A model generated the notes under the pieces. It did no database searches. It was not told the origin of the DNA and was given only the letters and a program-made list of their open reading frames with translations. Shown in pieces: positions 28,226 to 37,317 of a stretch of 40,543 nt of DNA; within the stretch, counting starts at the first letter, position 1, and each line of letters begins with the position of its first letter. The position numbers were made by a program, and so were the translations under genes. The DNA is from an uncultured Clostridium sp. (GTDB taxonomy: Bacteria > Bacillota > Clostridia > TANB77 > CAG-508): NCBI GenBank assembly GCA_900552655.1, contig USAE01000011.1:1-40543 (forward strand), read 5' to 3'.

Positions 28226-30546
28226 ACTATTTAAGCAGGATAAAGAAAAGTTTGTAGTTCCTAAAAATGTGCAAGATGCCATTCCTATAAAGACAATATG
28301 GGAAGATGGCATCTTTTTAGTTGGAAAGAATAAATATTCAAAATGTTATAAATTTAGTGATATAAATTATGCAGTTGCAAGTAGAGATGATAAAGAAGCA
28401 ATGTTTTTAGAATATTCAGAATTATTAAATTCATTTGACACAGGAGCTACTACTAAGATTACAATAGCAAATAGAAGATTAAACAAAGTAGATTTTGAAA
28501 AAACAATAATGTTACCTATGGAGAAAGATGATCTTGATAAATATAGAGAAGAATATAATAAAATGTTATTAAGTAAGGTATCAGGATCAAACGGAATTAT
28601 TCAGGAAAAGTATATAACAATATCTATCGACAAAAAGAATATAGAAGAAGCTAGAAATTATTTTTCAAGAGTTGGAACAGATTTAATAAATCATTTTAAA
28701 GAATTAGGTTCAAAGTGTATAGAATTAGATGCAGTTGAGAGATTAAGAATATGCCATGATTTTTATAGAGTAGGAGAAGAAACTTTTTTTAATTTTGACA
28801 TATTAGATAATATGAGAAAAGGTCATAGTTTTAAAGATTTCATTTGCCCAGATACGATTGAAATAGAAAGCGATTATTTTAAAATTGGTAACAGATATGG
28901 TAGAGTAATCTTTTTAAAAGAATATGCTAGTTATATAAAAGATAGTATGGTAGCAGAATTAACAGATATTAATAGAAACATGATGATGAGTATAGATGTT
29001 ATACCTGTACCTATGGATGAAGCGGTTCGTGAAGCTGAAAATCGTAGGCTTGGTATTGAAACAAATATAACAAACTGGCAAAGACGACAAAATACAAACA
29101 ATAATTTTTCTGCAATAATTCCTTATGACATGGAACAACAAAGAGAACAAAGTAAAGAATTTTTAGATGATTTAATAACTCGTGATCAGAGAATGTTTTT
29201 ATCGGTTTTAACTATGGTGCATACAGCAGAAACAAAAGAACAGTTAGACAATGATACAGAAGCACTACTTACAACTGCAAGGAAACACTTATGCCAATTA
29301 GCAGTTCTTAAATTTCAACAAATTGATGGATTAAATACAGCAATGCCATTTGGTACAAGAAAAATAGATGCTTTAAGAACTTTAACAACAGAGAGCCTTG
29401 CAGTTTTTATACCTTTCAGAGTACAAGAAATAAGACACGAAAATGGAATATATTATGGACAAAATGTTATATCAAAAAATATGATAATAGCAGATAGAAG
29501 AAAGCTCTTAAACGGAAATTCATTTATACTAGGTGTTAGTGGAAGTGGAAAAAGTTTTACTGCCAAAGAAGAAATTGTATCAACTATTTTAAGAGATGCT
29601 AATGCAGATGTAATAGTAATAGATCCTGAAAAAGAGTATTCGCCAATAATAAAGGCACTCGGAGGAGAAGTAATAAAAATATCTGCAACAAGTAGTAATC
29701 ATATTAATGCAATGGATATGAACAGTGAGTATGGAGATGGAGCAAATCCTATTATATTAAAGTCAGAATTTATACTTTCACTATGTGAACAACTAATTGG
29801 AAGTAATAATTTAGGAGCAAAGCAAAAATCAATAATAGATAGATGTACAGCACAAACTTATAAGTATTATCAACAAGGAAATTATCAAGGTACACCACCT
29901 ACACTACAAGACTTTTATGAACAATTGTTAAGACAAAGTGAACCTGAAGCAAAGGAAATAGCTCTTGCTATTGAATTATTTGTAAATGGTAGCTTAAATA
30001 CTTTTGCAAAACCAACCAATGTAGATACAAATAATAGACTAATTTGCTATGATATTTTAGATTTAGGAAAGCAATTATTACCAATAGGAATGTTAGTAGT
30101 CTTAGATTCAATATTAAATAGAATAACAATGAATAGAGCAAAAGGTAGAAATACCTTTATTTTTATTGATGAAATATATTTATTATTTCAACATGAATAT
30201 TCAGCAAACTTCTTATTTACATTATGGAAAAGAGTGAGAAAGTATCGGAGCGTATGCTACAGGAATCACACAAAATGTGGAAGATATGTTGCAAAGTCAT
30301 ACTGCTAGAACAATGTTAGCAAATAGTGAACTTATAATAATGTTAAATCAAGCATCTACGGACAGATTAGAACTTGCAAAGTTATTAAATATATCAGATT
30401 TACAAATGAGTTATATAACTAATGTAAATGTAGGGGAAGGTTTAATAAAAATAGGAAGTTCACTAATACCATTTGTTAATAAATTCCCAAGAAATACTGA
30501 ATTATATAAATTAATGACAACAAAGCCAGGAGAAGGTACAATATGA
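28209..30546 (+). CDS. virB4: VirB4/TraE type IV secretion ATPase, one CGG +1 shift
   Basis: 778 residues after skipping C at 30246. GTG start overlaps prgI. The N-terminal domain (about 1-300) is followed by the AAA+ motor with Walker A LGVSGSGKSFTAKEE (about residues 440-452) and Walker B TFIFIDEIYLLF (about 650). The shift at Gly680 restores WKRVRKYGAYATGITQNVEDMLQS, a strongly conserved VirB4 stretch after Walker B. Without it the chain ends within 20 residues. The C-terminal part then runs to TGA at 30544, which overlaps the sortase ATG (ATGA). VirB4 powers assembly of the transfer channel. Confidence 0.93.
30246..30249 (+). other. CGG +1 site 11 (virB4)
   Basis: TAT [C] GGA. Restores RKYGAYATGITQNVEDML. 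Confidence 0.94.
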
Positions 30547-31277
30547 TGAAAAAAGTAATAAATATTATAATTGTTATACTGCTAATAAGTTTAATTCTTA
30601 TTAGCAGTTATAACATTTTTAAAGAATTAATGAAAAATAAAGAACAAGATAAAGTCTATGAAGAAATAGTAGAAATAGTAGAACCAAAAGAAGATGAGAA
30701 TGAAGATAAGAAAAATTTAGAGCAGTTATATGATATAAATAATGACTTTATAGGTTGGTTAGAGATTGAAAAAACAACAATAAATTATCCAATAATGCAA
30801 TCAAAAGATAAGCCAAATTTTTATTTAGATAGGGATTTTTATAAAAACTATTCTTCTTATGGAACTCCATATATATCAGAGCAATGTGATATTAATATGA
30901 GTGATAATATTGTTATATATGGTCATCACATGAAAAATAAGGCAATATTTGGAGCTTTAGAAGATTATAAAAAAGAAGAATTTTATAATAATCATCAAAT
31001 AATAACATTTGAAACACTTGATAAAAAAACAGAGTTCCAAATATTTGCTATTTTTAAAACAACTGCATATAGAAATAATAGTTTTAAATATTATGAATAT
31101 ATTAATTTTCAAAATATAAATGATTATGATAATTATATAAAAAAATGTAAAGAACTTTCATTGTATGAAACAAACAAAAGACCACACAGTAAGTGTGAAC
31201 TCTTGACTTTATCTACTTGTGAGTATAGTAAGCAAAATGGAAGATTAGTAGTAATAGCTTATGAAATAAACAGTTAG
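30543..31277 (+). CDS. srtB: Class B sortase
   Basis: 244 residues. An N-terminal membrane anchor (about 5-28) is followed by a SrtB fold with catalytic His128 in IYGHHM, Cys226 in LTLSTCEY and Arg234 in NGRLVVIA. It starts at the ATG overlapping the virB4 stop. The likely substrate is the giant adhesin at 3564, which ends in TPKTG, close to the (S/P)PxTG type of signal used by clostridial SrtB. Placing a sortase in the transfer operon is usual for Tn1549-like elements. Confidence 0.9.
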   Translation: MMKKVINIIIVILLISLILISSYNIFKELMKNKEQDKVYEEIVEIVEPKEDENEDKKNLEQLYDINNDFIGWLEIEKTTINYPIMQSKDKPNFYLDRDFYKNYSSYGTPYISEQCDINMSDNIVIYGHHMKNKAIFGALEDYKKEEFYNNHQIITFETLDKKTEFQIFAIFKTTAYRNNSFKYYEYINFQNINDYDNYIKKCKELSLYETNKRPHSKCELLTLSTCEYSKQNGRLVVIAYEINS

Positions 31278-31287
31278 GTGGTGGAAA

Positions 31288-32865
31288 ATGGCAGATATAA
31301 AAACGAAACAAAGTAAAAAAGGTACAATAAAAACTTTAGACAAAAATGTGATACAGGTTCAAAAATTTAAAGATAAATTAATTTCAACAAAAGATAAAAC
31401 AAAAGAAACATACGAAAATAATTATAATTCAGGAACTGAATATGCTATAAATGAAATATCAAAAAAAGCAGAGAGCATGCCTAATAATATTTATAAAGTG
31501 AATAAAGTAGGAAAAAATAATTTTCAACAAACACAAGAAAATTTAACAAAACTACAAGAAAATATTAAGAATCTTAAAAGAAAAAGTAAAATAAAACAAA
31601 GAGTAAAAAATATAACTAAAATTAGAAAAAATACAACAAAGGCAACGAGAACAGCAATAAAAACGGCAAATAAAACTATAAAAGGAACAGAAAAAACTGC
31701 AAAAGCTACAATAAAGACAAGCAAAAAAGCAGTTCAAGTTGCAAAAACAACTGCAAAGGCTACAGGTAGAGCTATACAAGCTACGGTAAAAGCAACTATA
31801 GCTACAATAAAAGCTATAATATTAGCAAGTAAAGCACTAATATCAGCAATTATTGCAGGTGGTTGGGTAGCGATTTTAATAATAATAATAATATGTTTAA
31901 TTGGAATGATTTGTACTTCAGTTTTTGGAATATTTTTTTCAAGTGAGAAAGAAGTAAATGGCAAGACAATGAGTTCTGCAATATCAGAAATAAATATAGA
32001 ATTTACAAAAAAAATTACAGATATACAAAACAATACAGAACATGATGATTATGAAATAAATTCTAATCGTGCAGAATGGAAAGATGTTATATCAATTTAT
32101 GCTGTAGAAATCAGTAATGGAGAAGAACAAACAGATGTTATAACATTAGATGACAAAAAAGTAAAAAAATTAAAAGAAATATTTTGGAAAATGAATACAA
32201 TTTCTTCAAAAGTAGAGGAGATTGAAAAAGATATTGAAATTATAGACGAAAATGGAAATACAAAAACAGAGAAACAAAAAAGGAAGGTTCTGTATATTGA
32301 TGTTACAAGTAAAACAATAGAAGAAATGGCAAAAGAATATAATTTTAATAAAAAACAAAAAGAACAATTAGCAGAGTTAAGAAAAAAAGAATATGCGAGT
32401 ATGTGGAATAATGTAATCTATGGCTCATTAGTTGGTAGTCAAGATATAGTGCAAGTTGCAAAACAACAAATAGGAAATGTAGGAGGACAACCTTATTGGA
32501 GTTGGTATGGATTTACAAGTAGGGTAGAATGGTGTGCTTGTTTTGTTTCTTGGTGTGCAAATGAATGCGGTTATATAGAAGCAGGTATAATCCCTAAATT
32601 TGCCTCTGTTAATGTAGAAGGAGTACCTTGGTTTAAAACTTGTGGGTTATGGAAAGAAAGAGGTTATACTCCAAAAGCAGGTGATATTATATTTTTTGAC
32701 TGGGATAACGATGATGAATCAGATCATACTGGAATTGTAGAAAAAGTAGAAAATGGAACAGTATATACTATAGAGGGAAATACAAGTGGGGATAGTTGTA
32801 AAGAAAAAGAATATTCAATAAACAGTAATGTGATTCTAGGATATGGAACACCTATGTATAATTAA
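31288..32865 (+). CDS. CHAP-domain peptidoglycan hydrolase (CD1108-like conjugation protein)
   Basis: 525 residues, ATG behind TAGGTGGTGG. A basic, repetitive lysine/threonine/alanine-rich cytoplasmic region (about 1-180, repeats such as KTAKATIKTSKKA) leads to one membrane helix (about 190-215). An extracellular stalk follows, then a C-terminal CHAP amidase domain. Its cysteine lies in EWCACFVSWCANECGY (about 414) and its histidine in SDHTGIVEKV (about 479). It would open the cell wall locally for the mating channel (VirB1-like role). Confidence 0.87.
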   Translation: MADIKTKQSKKGTIKTLDKNVIQVQKFKDKLISTKDKTKETYENNYNSGTEYAINEISKKAESMPNNIYKVNKVGKNNFQQTQENLTKLQENIKNLKRKSKIKQRVKNITKIRKNTTKATRTAIKTANKTIKGTEKTAKATIKTSKKAVQVAKTTAKATGRAIQATVKATIATIKAIILASKALISAIIAGGWVAILIIIIICLIGMICTSVFGIFFSSEKEVNGKTMSSAISEINIEFTKKITDIQNNTEHDDYEINSNRAEWKDVISIYAVEISNGEEQTDVITLDDKKVKKLKEIFWKMNTISSKVEEIEKDIEIIDENGNTKTEKQKRKVLYIDVTSKTIEEMAKEYNFNKKQKEQLAELRKKEYASMWNNVIYGSLVGSQDIVQVAKQQIGNVGGQPYWSWYGFTSRVEWCACFVSWCANECGYIEAGIIPKFASVNVEGVPWFKTCGLWKERGYTPKAGDIIFFDWDNDDESDHTGIVEKVENGTVYTIEGNTSGDSCKEKEYSINSNVILGYGTPMYN

Positions 32866-32882
32866 TAAACGGAAGGAAAAAA

Positions 32883-33059
32883 ATGAGATATAATAAATTT
32901 GATGTAATAGAATTAAAAAATGGAAACAAGGCTATCATAATAAATAAAAATAATAGAAATCAATACATTGCAGAGGTAATAAATCCTTATGGAGTTACAA
33001 TAGAAAAGAAAGCAATAACAAGTAAAGAAATAAGTAAAATTCTTTACAAAAAAATATAG
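32883..33059 (+). CDS. Small hypothetical protein, 58 aa
   Basis: ATG at 32883 behind GGAAGGA; 58 codons to TAG at 33057. The sequence MRYNKFDVIELKNGNKAIIINKNNRNQYIAEVINPYGV looks like a small beta-barrel (SH3/KOW-like), a type often seen as the last gene in Tn1549-like transfer operons. The CGG upstream (32869) lies in the untranslated leader and is not in any frame. The gene is followed by a long hairpin. Confidence 0.6.
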   Translation: MRYNKFDVIELKNGNKAIIINKNNRNQYIAEVINPYGVTIEKKAITSKEISKILYKKI

Positions 33060-33066
33060 CAATATT

Positions 33067-33102
33067 CAAGTGATGTTTACTTGAAAGAGTAAATATCACT
33101 TG
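33067..33102 (+). other. Long 15-bp hairpin at the end of the transfer operon
   Basis: Arms 33067-33081 and 33088-33102 pair over 15 positions (one G-T pair) around a six-base loop. There is no T-run on the plus strand, so it is a weak classical terminator. It may be a processing site, an operator or part of an element end. ACTTGA recurs three times between 33079 and 33146. Confidence 0.5.
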
Positions 33103-33141
33103 AAAAAATAATAGGGGTAATGGAAGAAGTATACATTTTAC

Positions 33142-33170
33142 TTGAATAGTTTTACATAATGTGGTATAAT
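33142..33170 (+). promoter_or_regulatory. Sigma-A promoter for the first CYTH-LysR unit
   Basis: TTGAAT (33142-33147), exactly 17 bases, then TATAAT (33165-33170). An upstream in-frame ATG at 33159 lies inside this promoter, which places the real start at 33201. Confidence 0.75.
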
Positions 33171-33200
33171 AAAAAAGTAGTGATGTTAAGGTGTAAAAAT

Positions 33201-33797
33201 ATGAGTAATGAAATAACAGTTAAGTTAAAATGTTCTATAAATGAGATAAAAAATATATTAAAAAATAAAGATTTTGAAATAGTTGATAAATATGAAATGG
33301 AAGATACCTATTATATATCAAAAGATATAAATATAAATAAATTATCTCCAAAAGAAATTTTAAAGTCATATATATTGATTAGAAATATAAAACAGTATGA
33401 ACCAAAACAATTTATAAAATATTATAATGTTATCAAATTAACTTATAAATGTAAAAAAATAGCACAAAATGGTGATATTATTAGTCAAAATAAAAAGGAA
33501 TGTGAAATTAAAAATTTACAAGATGGCAATGATTTTCTAATAGCTATTGGATATAGAAAGTTAATGAAAATACGAGAAGATGATATAGTGTATGGAAAAG
33601 AAGATTTAAAAATAGCAATAAAAACTTTAGAAGATGGTAACATTTTACTAGAGGTTGAAACAATAGAAAATAACAATAGTTTAAATACAGTAGATAAATT
33701 AAAACAAAAGATTATTGAATTAGATTTACCAATAGATAAAAGTGACTTTTTTGTAAAAAAAGCTGAAATAAAATTAAAAAAGATATTGGGTGGTTAA
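33201..33797 (+). CDS. CYTH-like domain protein (copy 1)
   Basis: 198 residues from ATG at 33201 behind AAGGTG. Alternating charged beta strands (EITVKLKCSINEIKNIL; KLTYKCKKIAQNGDIISQNKKECEI; GNILLEVETIENN) suggest the CYTH/triphosphate tunnel fold, whose members act on nucleotides, thiamine triphosphate or polyphosphate. The family's ExExK motif is not exact here, so it may be divergent or only a binder. It stands two bases before a LysR gene, and a second CYTH-LysR pair occurs at 38301-39751. Confidence 0.6.
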   Translation: MSNEITVKLKCSINEIKNILKNKDFEIVDKYEMEDTYYISKDININKLSPKEILKSYILIRNIKQYEPKQFIKYYNVIKLTYKCKKIAQNGDIISQNKKECEIKNLQDGNDFLIAIGYRKLMKIREDDIVYGKEDLKIAIKTLEDGNILLEVETIENNNSLNTVDKLKQKIIELDLPIDKSDFFVKKAEIKLKKILGG

Positions 33798-33799
33798 AT

Positions 33800-34706
33800 A
33801 TGGTTGATATGAACAACTTAAATCTAAATTTATTGCGATTTTTTATTGCAACAGCAGAGTCTAAAAGTTTAGTTGAAGCAGGAGAAAAACTAGGTTATTC
33901 TCATTCAACAGTTTCAACAAACATTAGTACACTTGAAAAACAATTGGGTGTAAAACTTTTTAATAGAAATCCTTTAGAATTAACAGATGTAGGAAAAGAT
34001 ATATATATAACTGTAAAAAGCGGATTTACAGATATTAATTTTGCAGGAGTTATAGCAAATTCAAAAAATAGTATGGAACAAGGTAAAATATCTATTGGAT
34101 GTCCAAGTCATATATTAGACTTCTACTTAATGAAAAAAATAGCACAAGTAGTAAAAGATTATCCTAATTTTAAAATTAATTTAGACACATCGTATGAATG
34201 TGAAGATTTAATTGTTGCACTAAAGCAAAACAAAATAGATTTTGCTATATTAGATAGAATACCAACTGAATATGACCATGAAAAAGATTTAGAAATTAAA
34301 GAGTTAAAAAAGAGTGAATACATATTTATAGCAGATAAGAAAATTGTAATAGAAAATGTGAATGAATTTAATAATTATAAATATATATTAGCAGGAGAAC
34401 AAAGAGGAAATACAATAAAATTATCAGATATATTAAAAGAATATAATATAGAACTGGAAGCAGTTTTAAGATGTCGGAATAACAGAGCAAAGAATAAATG
34501 CTACAAAAGAAGGAATTGGAATAGCGTATGTTTTAAAAGAGGCTACGAAAAAAGCATTAGAGAATAAAGAGGTGTATGAAGTAAAATTGCCAGATTTTAT
34601 AAAATTACCCAAAGTTAGTTTGGATTTAGTATATTTGAAAGGACATCTAACAAAAGTTGATAGGGAATTTATAAAAAGATATTTAATAGAAAAGAATACA
34701 AATTAA
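33800..34706 (+). CDS. LysR-family regulator (copy 1), one CGG +1 shift
   Basis: 301 residues after skipping C at 34475. The N-terminal winged helix-turn-helix (LLRFFIATAESKSLVEAGEKLGYSHSTVSTNISTLEKQLGVKLFNR) is followed by a co-inducer binding domain (GKISIGCPSHILDFYLMKKI...FKINLDT). The shift at Gly226 joins LEAVLRC to GITEQRINATKEGIGIAYVLKEA, the usual second half of a LysR effector domain. Unshifted reading ends at 34567 in a basic nonsense tail. It lies between a CYTH gene and a radical SAM gene whose promoter is a natural target. It is paralogous to the intact LysR at 38852. Confidence 0.88.
34475..34478 (+). other. CGG +1 site 12 (LysR copy 1)
   Basis: TGT [C] GGA. Joins the two halves of the LysR effector domain. 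Confidence 0.9.
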
Positions 34707-34763
34707 TTTTATTCTTTTTTGTTATATGTTGGAAAAACTGACAATACTGTTAGAATTTCATAA

Positions 34764-34792
34764 TTTACAAATTTTAACATCCATTATATAAT
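34764..34792 (+). promoter_or_regulatory. Promoter of the radical SAM-receiver gene
   Basis: TTTACA (34764-34769), 17 bases, TATAAT (34787-34792). The sequence just upstream and over the -35 (AATTTCATAATTTACAAATTT) is an imperfect dyad that could bind the LysR protein encoded next to it. Confidence 0.65.
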
Positions 34793-34828
34793 TTATCTAC
34801 CATAAAAAGATTTGGAGATGTGGTAAAT

Positions 34829-36335
34829 ATGAATTATAAAATGGATCAAAAATTTCAAGATTTTTTTCAAGACAATTTAAAACAAGTTTTTCTATATTTA
34901 ATTGACGACTGCAATTTAAGATGTGTACAATGCTTATATAAATTAGATATTTGTTTTCAAGTAGAGAAGAAAGAAATTGCATTTGAAGATGCAGTTAAAC
35001 TAATTAGTGATTTTAGAGAATTAGGCGCAGTAAAACTAACTCTAATGGGTGGAGAGCCAACTTTATATGGCAAAAAAGATGGAAATAAACAATTATTAGA
35101 GTTAATAAAAAAATCAAAAGAATTAGGATATGAGTATGTTAGAATAGATACTAATGGACAATTTGACAGTGAATTACTAGAAGAACCAGAATTTAAAATG
35201 TTAGATGAAGTAACATTTAGTATAGATCGGACCAACAAGCGAAATTAATGATAATATAAGAGGAAAAGGATCTTTTGAAAAAGCTATAAAAAATATAAAA
35301 AGAGCTAAAGAACTAGGATATAATATAGACATAACAGCTTGTATTAGCAAAGAATTGATAAAAAGAGATGAAAATGGCAATTTATATTTAGATAGAATGA
35401 TAAAACTTTCTGAAGAACTAGGAATAGAAAAAATTAATTTTCATAATCTATTCAAAACTGGAGTACCTCGTGATCATTTTACAGGAAATATAGATATTAG
35501 TATAAAAGACTGGTTTGAAGTAAAAGATGAAATTGAAGAAAAAGTTGAAAATAATGAGTATTCTATACCTGTAAGAATTCCATCATCTTTTGTAACTAAA
35601 GATAGATTTGTAAGAAATCCTGAGTATTATGGTTATTGTACTTGTAAAACAAAATCAGCATTATTAGTGCATCCAAACGGAATGCTTCGTATTTGTCCTC
35701 TATTGATAGGAACTCCTTATGGCATTGCTAGATATTATGATAATAAAATTGTATGGGATGATTCTCCTACAAATGAATTGCGTGGAATAGAAATGGATAA
35801 AAATACACCATGTGCTACACAATTTAAGCATAATAGATTTGGAAAATATGTTCCAGTTTGTTGTTCTTTTAAGCCTAGACAGAATGAAAAAATATGGCAA
35901 GAATTAGATTGGGAAAGCAAGACTACGGGCGATAAAATTAGAACAATTATTGCAAATAATGATGATAGCGAAAAAAATAAAATAGTTGATATATTAAATA
36001 AAAGAAAAGATATTGAAATTGTAGCAGTAGCAAATAGTGCAGAAGATACATATAATAAAATTGTAGAATTAAAGCCAGAAATGGTATTTGCAAAATATGA
36101 TTTTGGGACAAGTATGAACGGTCTTGATATAATAAAAAAATCAAAAGCAGCATTAAATGATAAAGTTCCTGTATTCAATATTATAACTAGAGATATACCT
36201 AAAGAAGATTATTTAGAAGCAAAAAGGGAAATTGGAGATAAAATGAATACAGTAATAAGAGAACAAACAGAAACAAGATATAATGGAATAATTGATGATT
36301 ATAAAGAATATTTAAATCAAATTATAAAGTTTTAA
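34829..36335 (+). CDS. Radical SAM protein fused to a receiver-like domain, one CGG +1 shift
   Basis: 501 residues after skipping C at 35228. ATG at 34829 is chosen on spacing from GGAGATG. The [4Fe-4S] motif is CNLRCVQC (Cys28, 32, 35), followed by a GGEP SAM-binding motif (LMGGEPTLYG, about 70-80). The shift at Gly134 restores FSIDGPTSEINDNIRGKGSFEKA, the conserved SIDGP stretch of the barrel. A Cys-rich region (CTCKTK, LRICPLL, PCATQF, VCCSF; about 268-350) resembles a SPASM/twitch auxiliary cluster domain. Residues about 385-485 look like a response-regulator receiver (GLDIIKKSKA...VPVFNII), but the phosphoacceptor Asp seems missing. The substrate is unknown; peptide or protein maturation is one possibility. 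Confidence 0.87.
35228..35231 (+). other. CGG +1 site 13 (radical SAM)
   Basis: GAT [C] GGA. Restores the conserved SIDGP stretch. Confidence 0.92.
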
Positions 36336-36339
36336 AAAA

Positions 36340-36379
36340 ATAAAGGTAGAATATTTAGAAAATTCTACCTTTATTTTTT
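36340..36379. terminator. Bidirectional terminator between convergent genes
   Basis: A 13-bp stem (36340-36352 and 36362-36374) has T-runs on both sides (T6 on plus, T7 on minus). It serves the radical SAM gene and the convergent Spo0A-like gene. Confidence 0.85.
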
Positions 36380-37087
36380 GTTCTTATCAAATAAATAACA
36401 ATTTTTTCAATAAAAGTCTTTAAAGAAACCCCATATCCGTTATTATATAATGAATTAAATAATTCTTTATCTACATTACAAATTGTTGAACTATTGAAAA
36501 TTCTAATACAAGCTTTTAGTGAATCTCTAACTTTTGTATAACTAACATCATATTTATATGCAAGATAATATAATATATCATTAAGAAGTTCCAATTTATA
36601 AAAATTATAGTAACAATATATGATGGCATCTCTCATATAAATGTATCCGAGGAGACATACAGTTAAAATTTAATGATTGTAAAAGCCAGTCGATTTCTCC
36701 TAACTCTAAATCAGGAGTATTGTAATCAAGTCCAAGTTCTTTTATAAATGAGATTAATTGTTCTTTATAATTAGAGTTGTAGATAATCTTATTGACCTTT
36801 TGAACATCTGTTAAATTAAAATTATTTTTTGAGGGTAAAATTAAAATAGTGTTACATTTTTTCCTTTCAATAGGACTACAAGATAACTTATTTATAATTT
36901 CTTCGATAGACATATCTTGTAAATTATTATTTAATACTAAAATATCTGGATTCAGTTTCCAATATTCCAAAATAGTATCTTTGCCTGTAACAGCATTTTG
37001 AATTTTAAATTTATTATCTTCTGTGAACTTTTGACGCAGAATATTGATGTTACTTTTATTCCTATCGCCTACAAGAATATTTACCAT
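36355..37087 (-). CDS. Spo0A-like regulator with degenerate receiver, one CGG +1 shift
   Basis: 243 residues after skipping C at 36649. The N-terminal receiver-like domain (MVNILVGDRNKSNINILRQKF) has ILVLNNNLQDM where phosphorylatable receivers have an Asp, so it is probably not phosphorylated in the usual way. The shift at Gly147 joins FNCMSP to GYIYMRDAIIYCYYN, matching the GYxYLRDAI opening of the Spo0A DNA-binding domain. The helix-turn-helix (YDVSYTKVRDSLKACIRIF) follows. It is slightly shorter than Spo0A (about 267 aa). Two TGTCGAA boxes lie upstream of its start, which suggests autoregulation. It may control sporulation-like or stationary-phase genes, or be a specialised paralogue of the true Spo0A. 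Confidence 0.87.
36646..36649 (-). other. CGG +1 site 14 (Spo0A-like, minus strand)
   Basis: CCT [C] GGA read on the minus strand from 36649 downwards. Joins the receiver half to GYIYMRDAI. Confidence 0.92.
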
Positions 37088-37164
37088 AATTATCCCTCAC
37101 AAATATTTTACAAATTCTGGCAATATTATATCATTTTAATTATGTAAATTCAATATGAAAACTA

Positions 37165-37194
37165 AAATTTTTTTAAATTTTTTTAAATTTTTTT
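37165..37194. repeat. Three phased 10-bp A/T-tract repeats
   Basis: AAATTTTTTT is repeated three times with an exact 10-base period. A/T tracts in helical phase bend DNA. They lie in the 259-base divergent intergenic region between the Spo0A-like gene and the small gene at 37347, near the 0A boxes. Confidence 0.75.
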
Positions 37195-37223
37195 AAAAAT
37201 TTGTTTACTAAAAACAAGAAAAA

Positions 37224-37240
37224 TGTCGAAACTTGTCGAA
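37224..37240 (+). promoter_or_regulatory. Tandem Spo0A boxes (0A boxes)
   Basis: TGTCGAA at 37224-37230 and again at 37234-37240, spaced 10 bases apart. TGNCGAA is the established Spo0A binding sequence. The site serves the divergent Spo0A-like gene and/or the gene at 37347. Confidence 0.75.
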
Positions 37241-37317
37241 ATAATAAAAATTGCTGAAATATCAAATAAAAAAAATCACTTTTTTAGAGAATAAAAATGA
37301 AATTTTTTTAATTTTGT

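Noticed and set aside
32868..32874. CGG at 32869 as a possible fifteenth shift site
   Set aside because: It lies between genes, in the ribosome binding region of the 58-residue gene, and in no supported reading frame.
1039..36649. The CGG frame breaks as sequencing or assembly errors
   Set aside because: Errors in such AT-rich DNA fall in A/T homopolymers. Fourteen isolated C insertions, all exactly before in-frame GGN codons, on both strands and in unrelated genes, do not fit random error. Read-level data should still confirm this.
1039..36649. A prfB-like programmed shift with an upstream Shine-Dalgarno or a slippery P-site codon
   Set aside because: The preceding codons differ at nearly every site, and no constant AGGAGG-like stimulator or downstream hairpin was found by eye.
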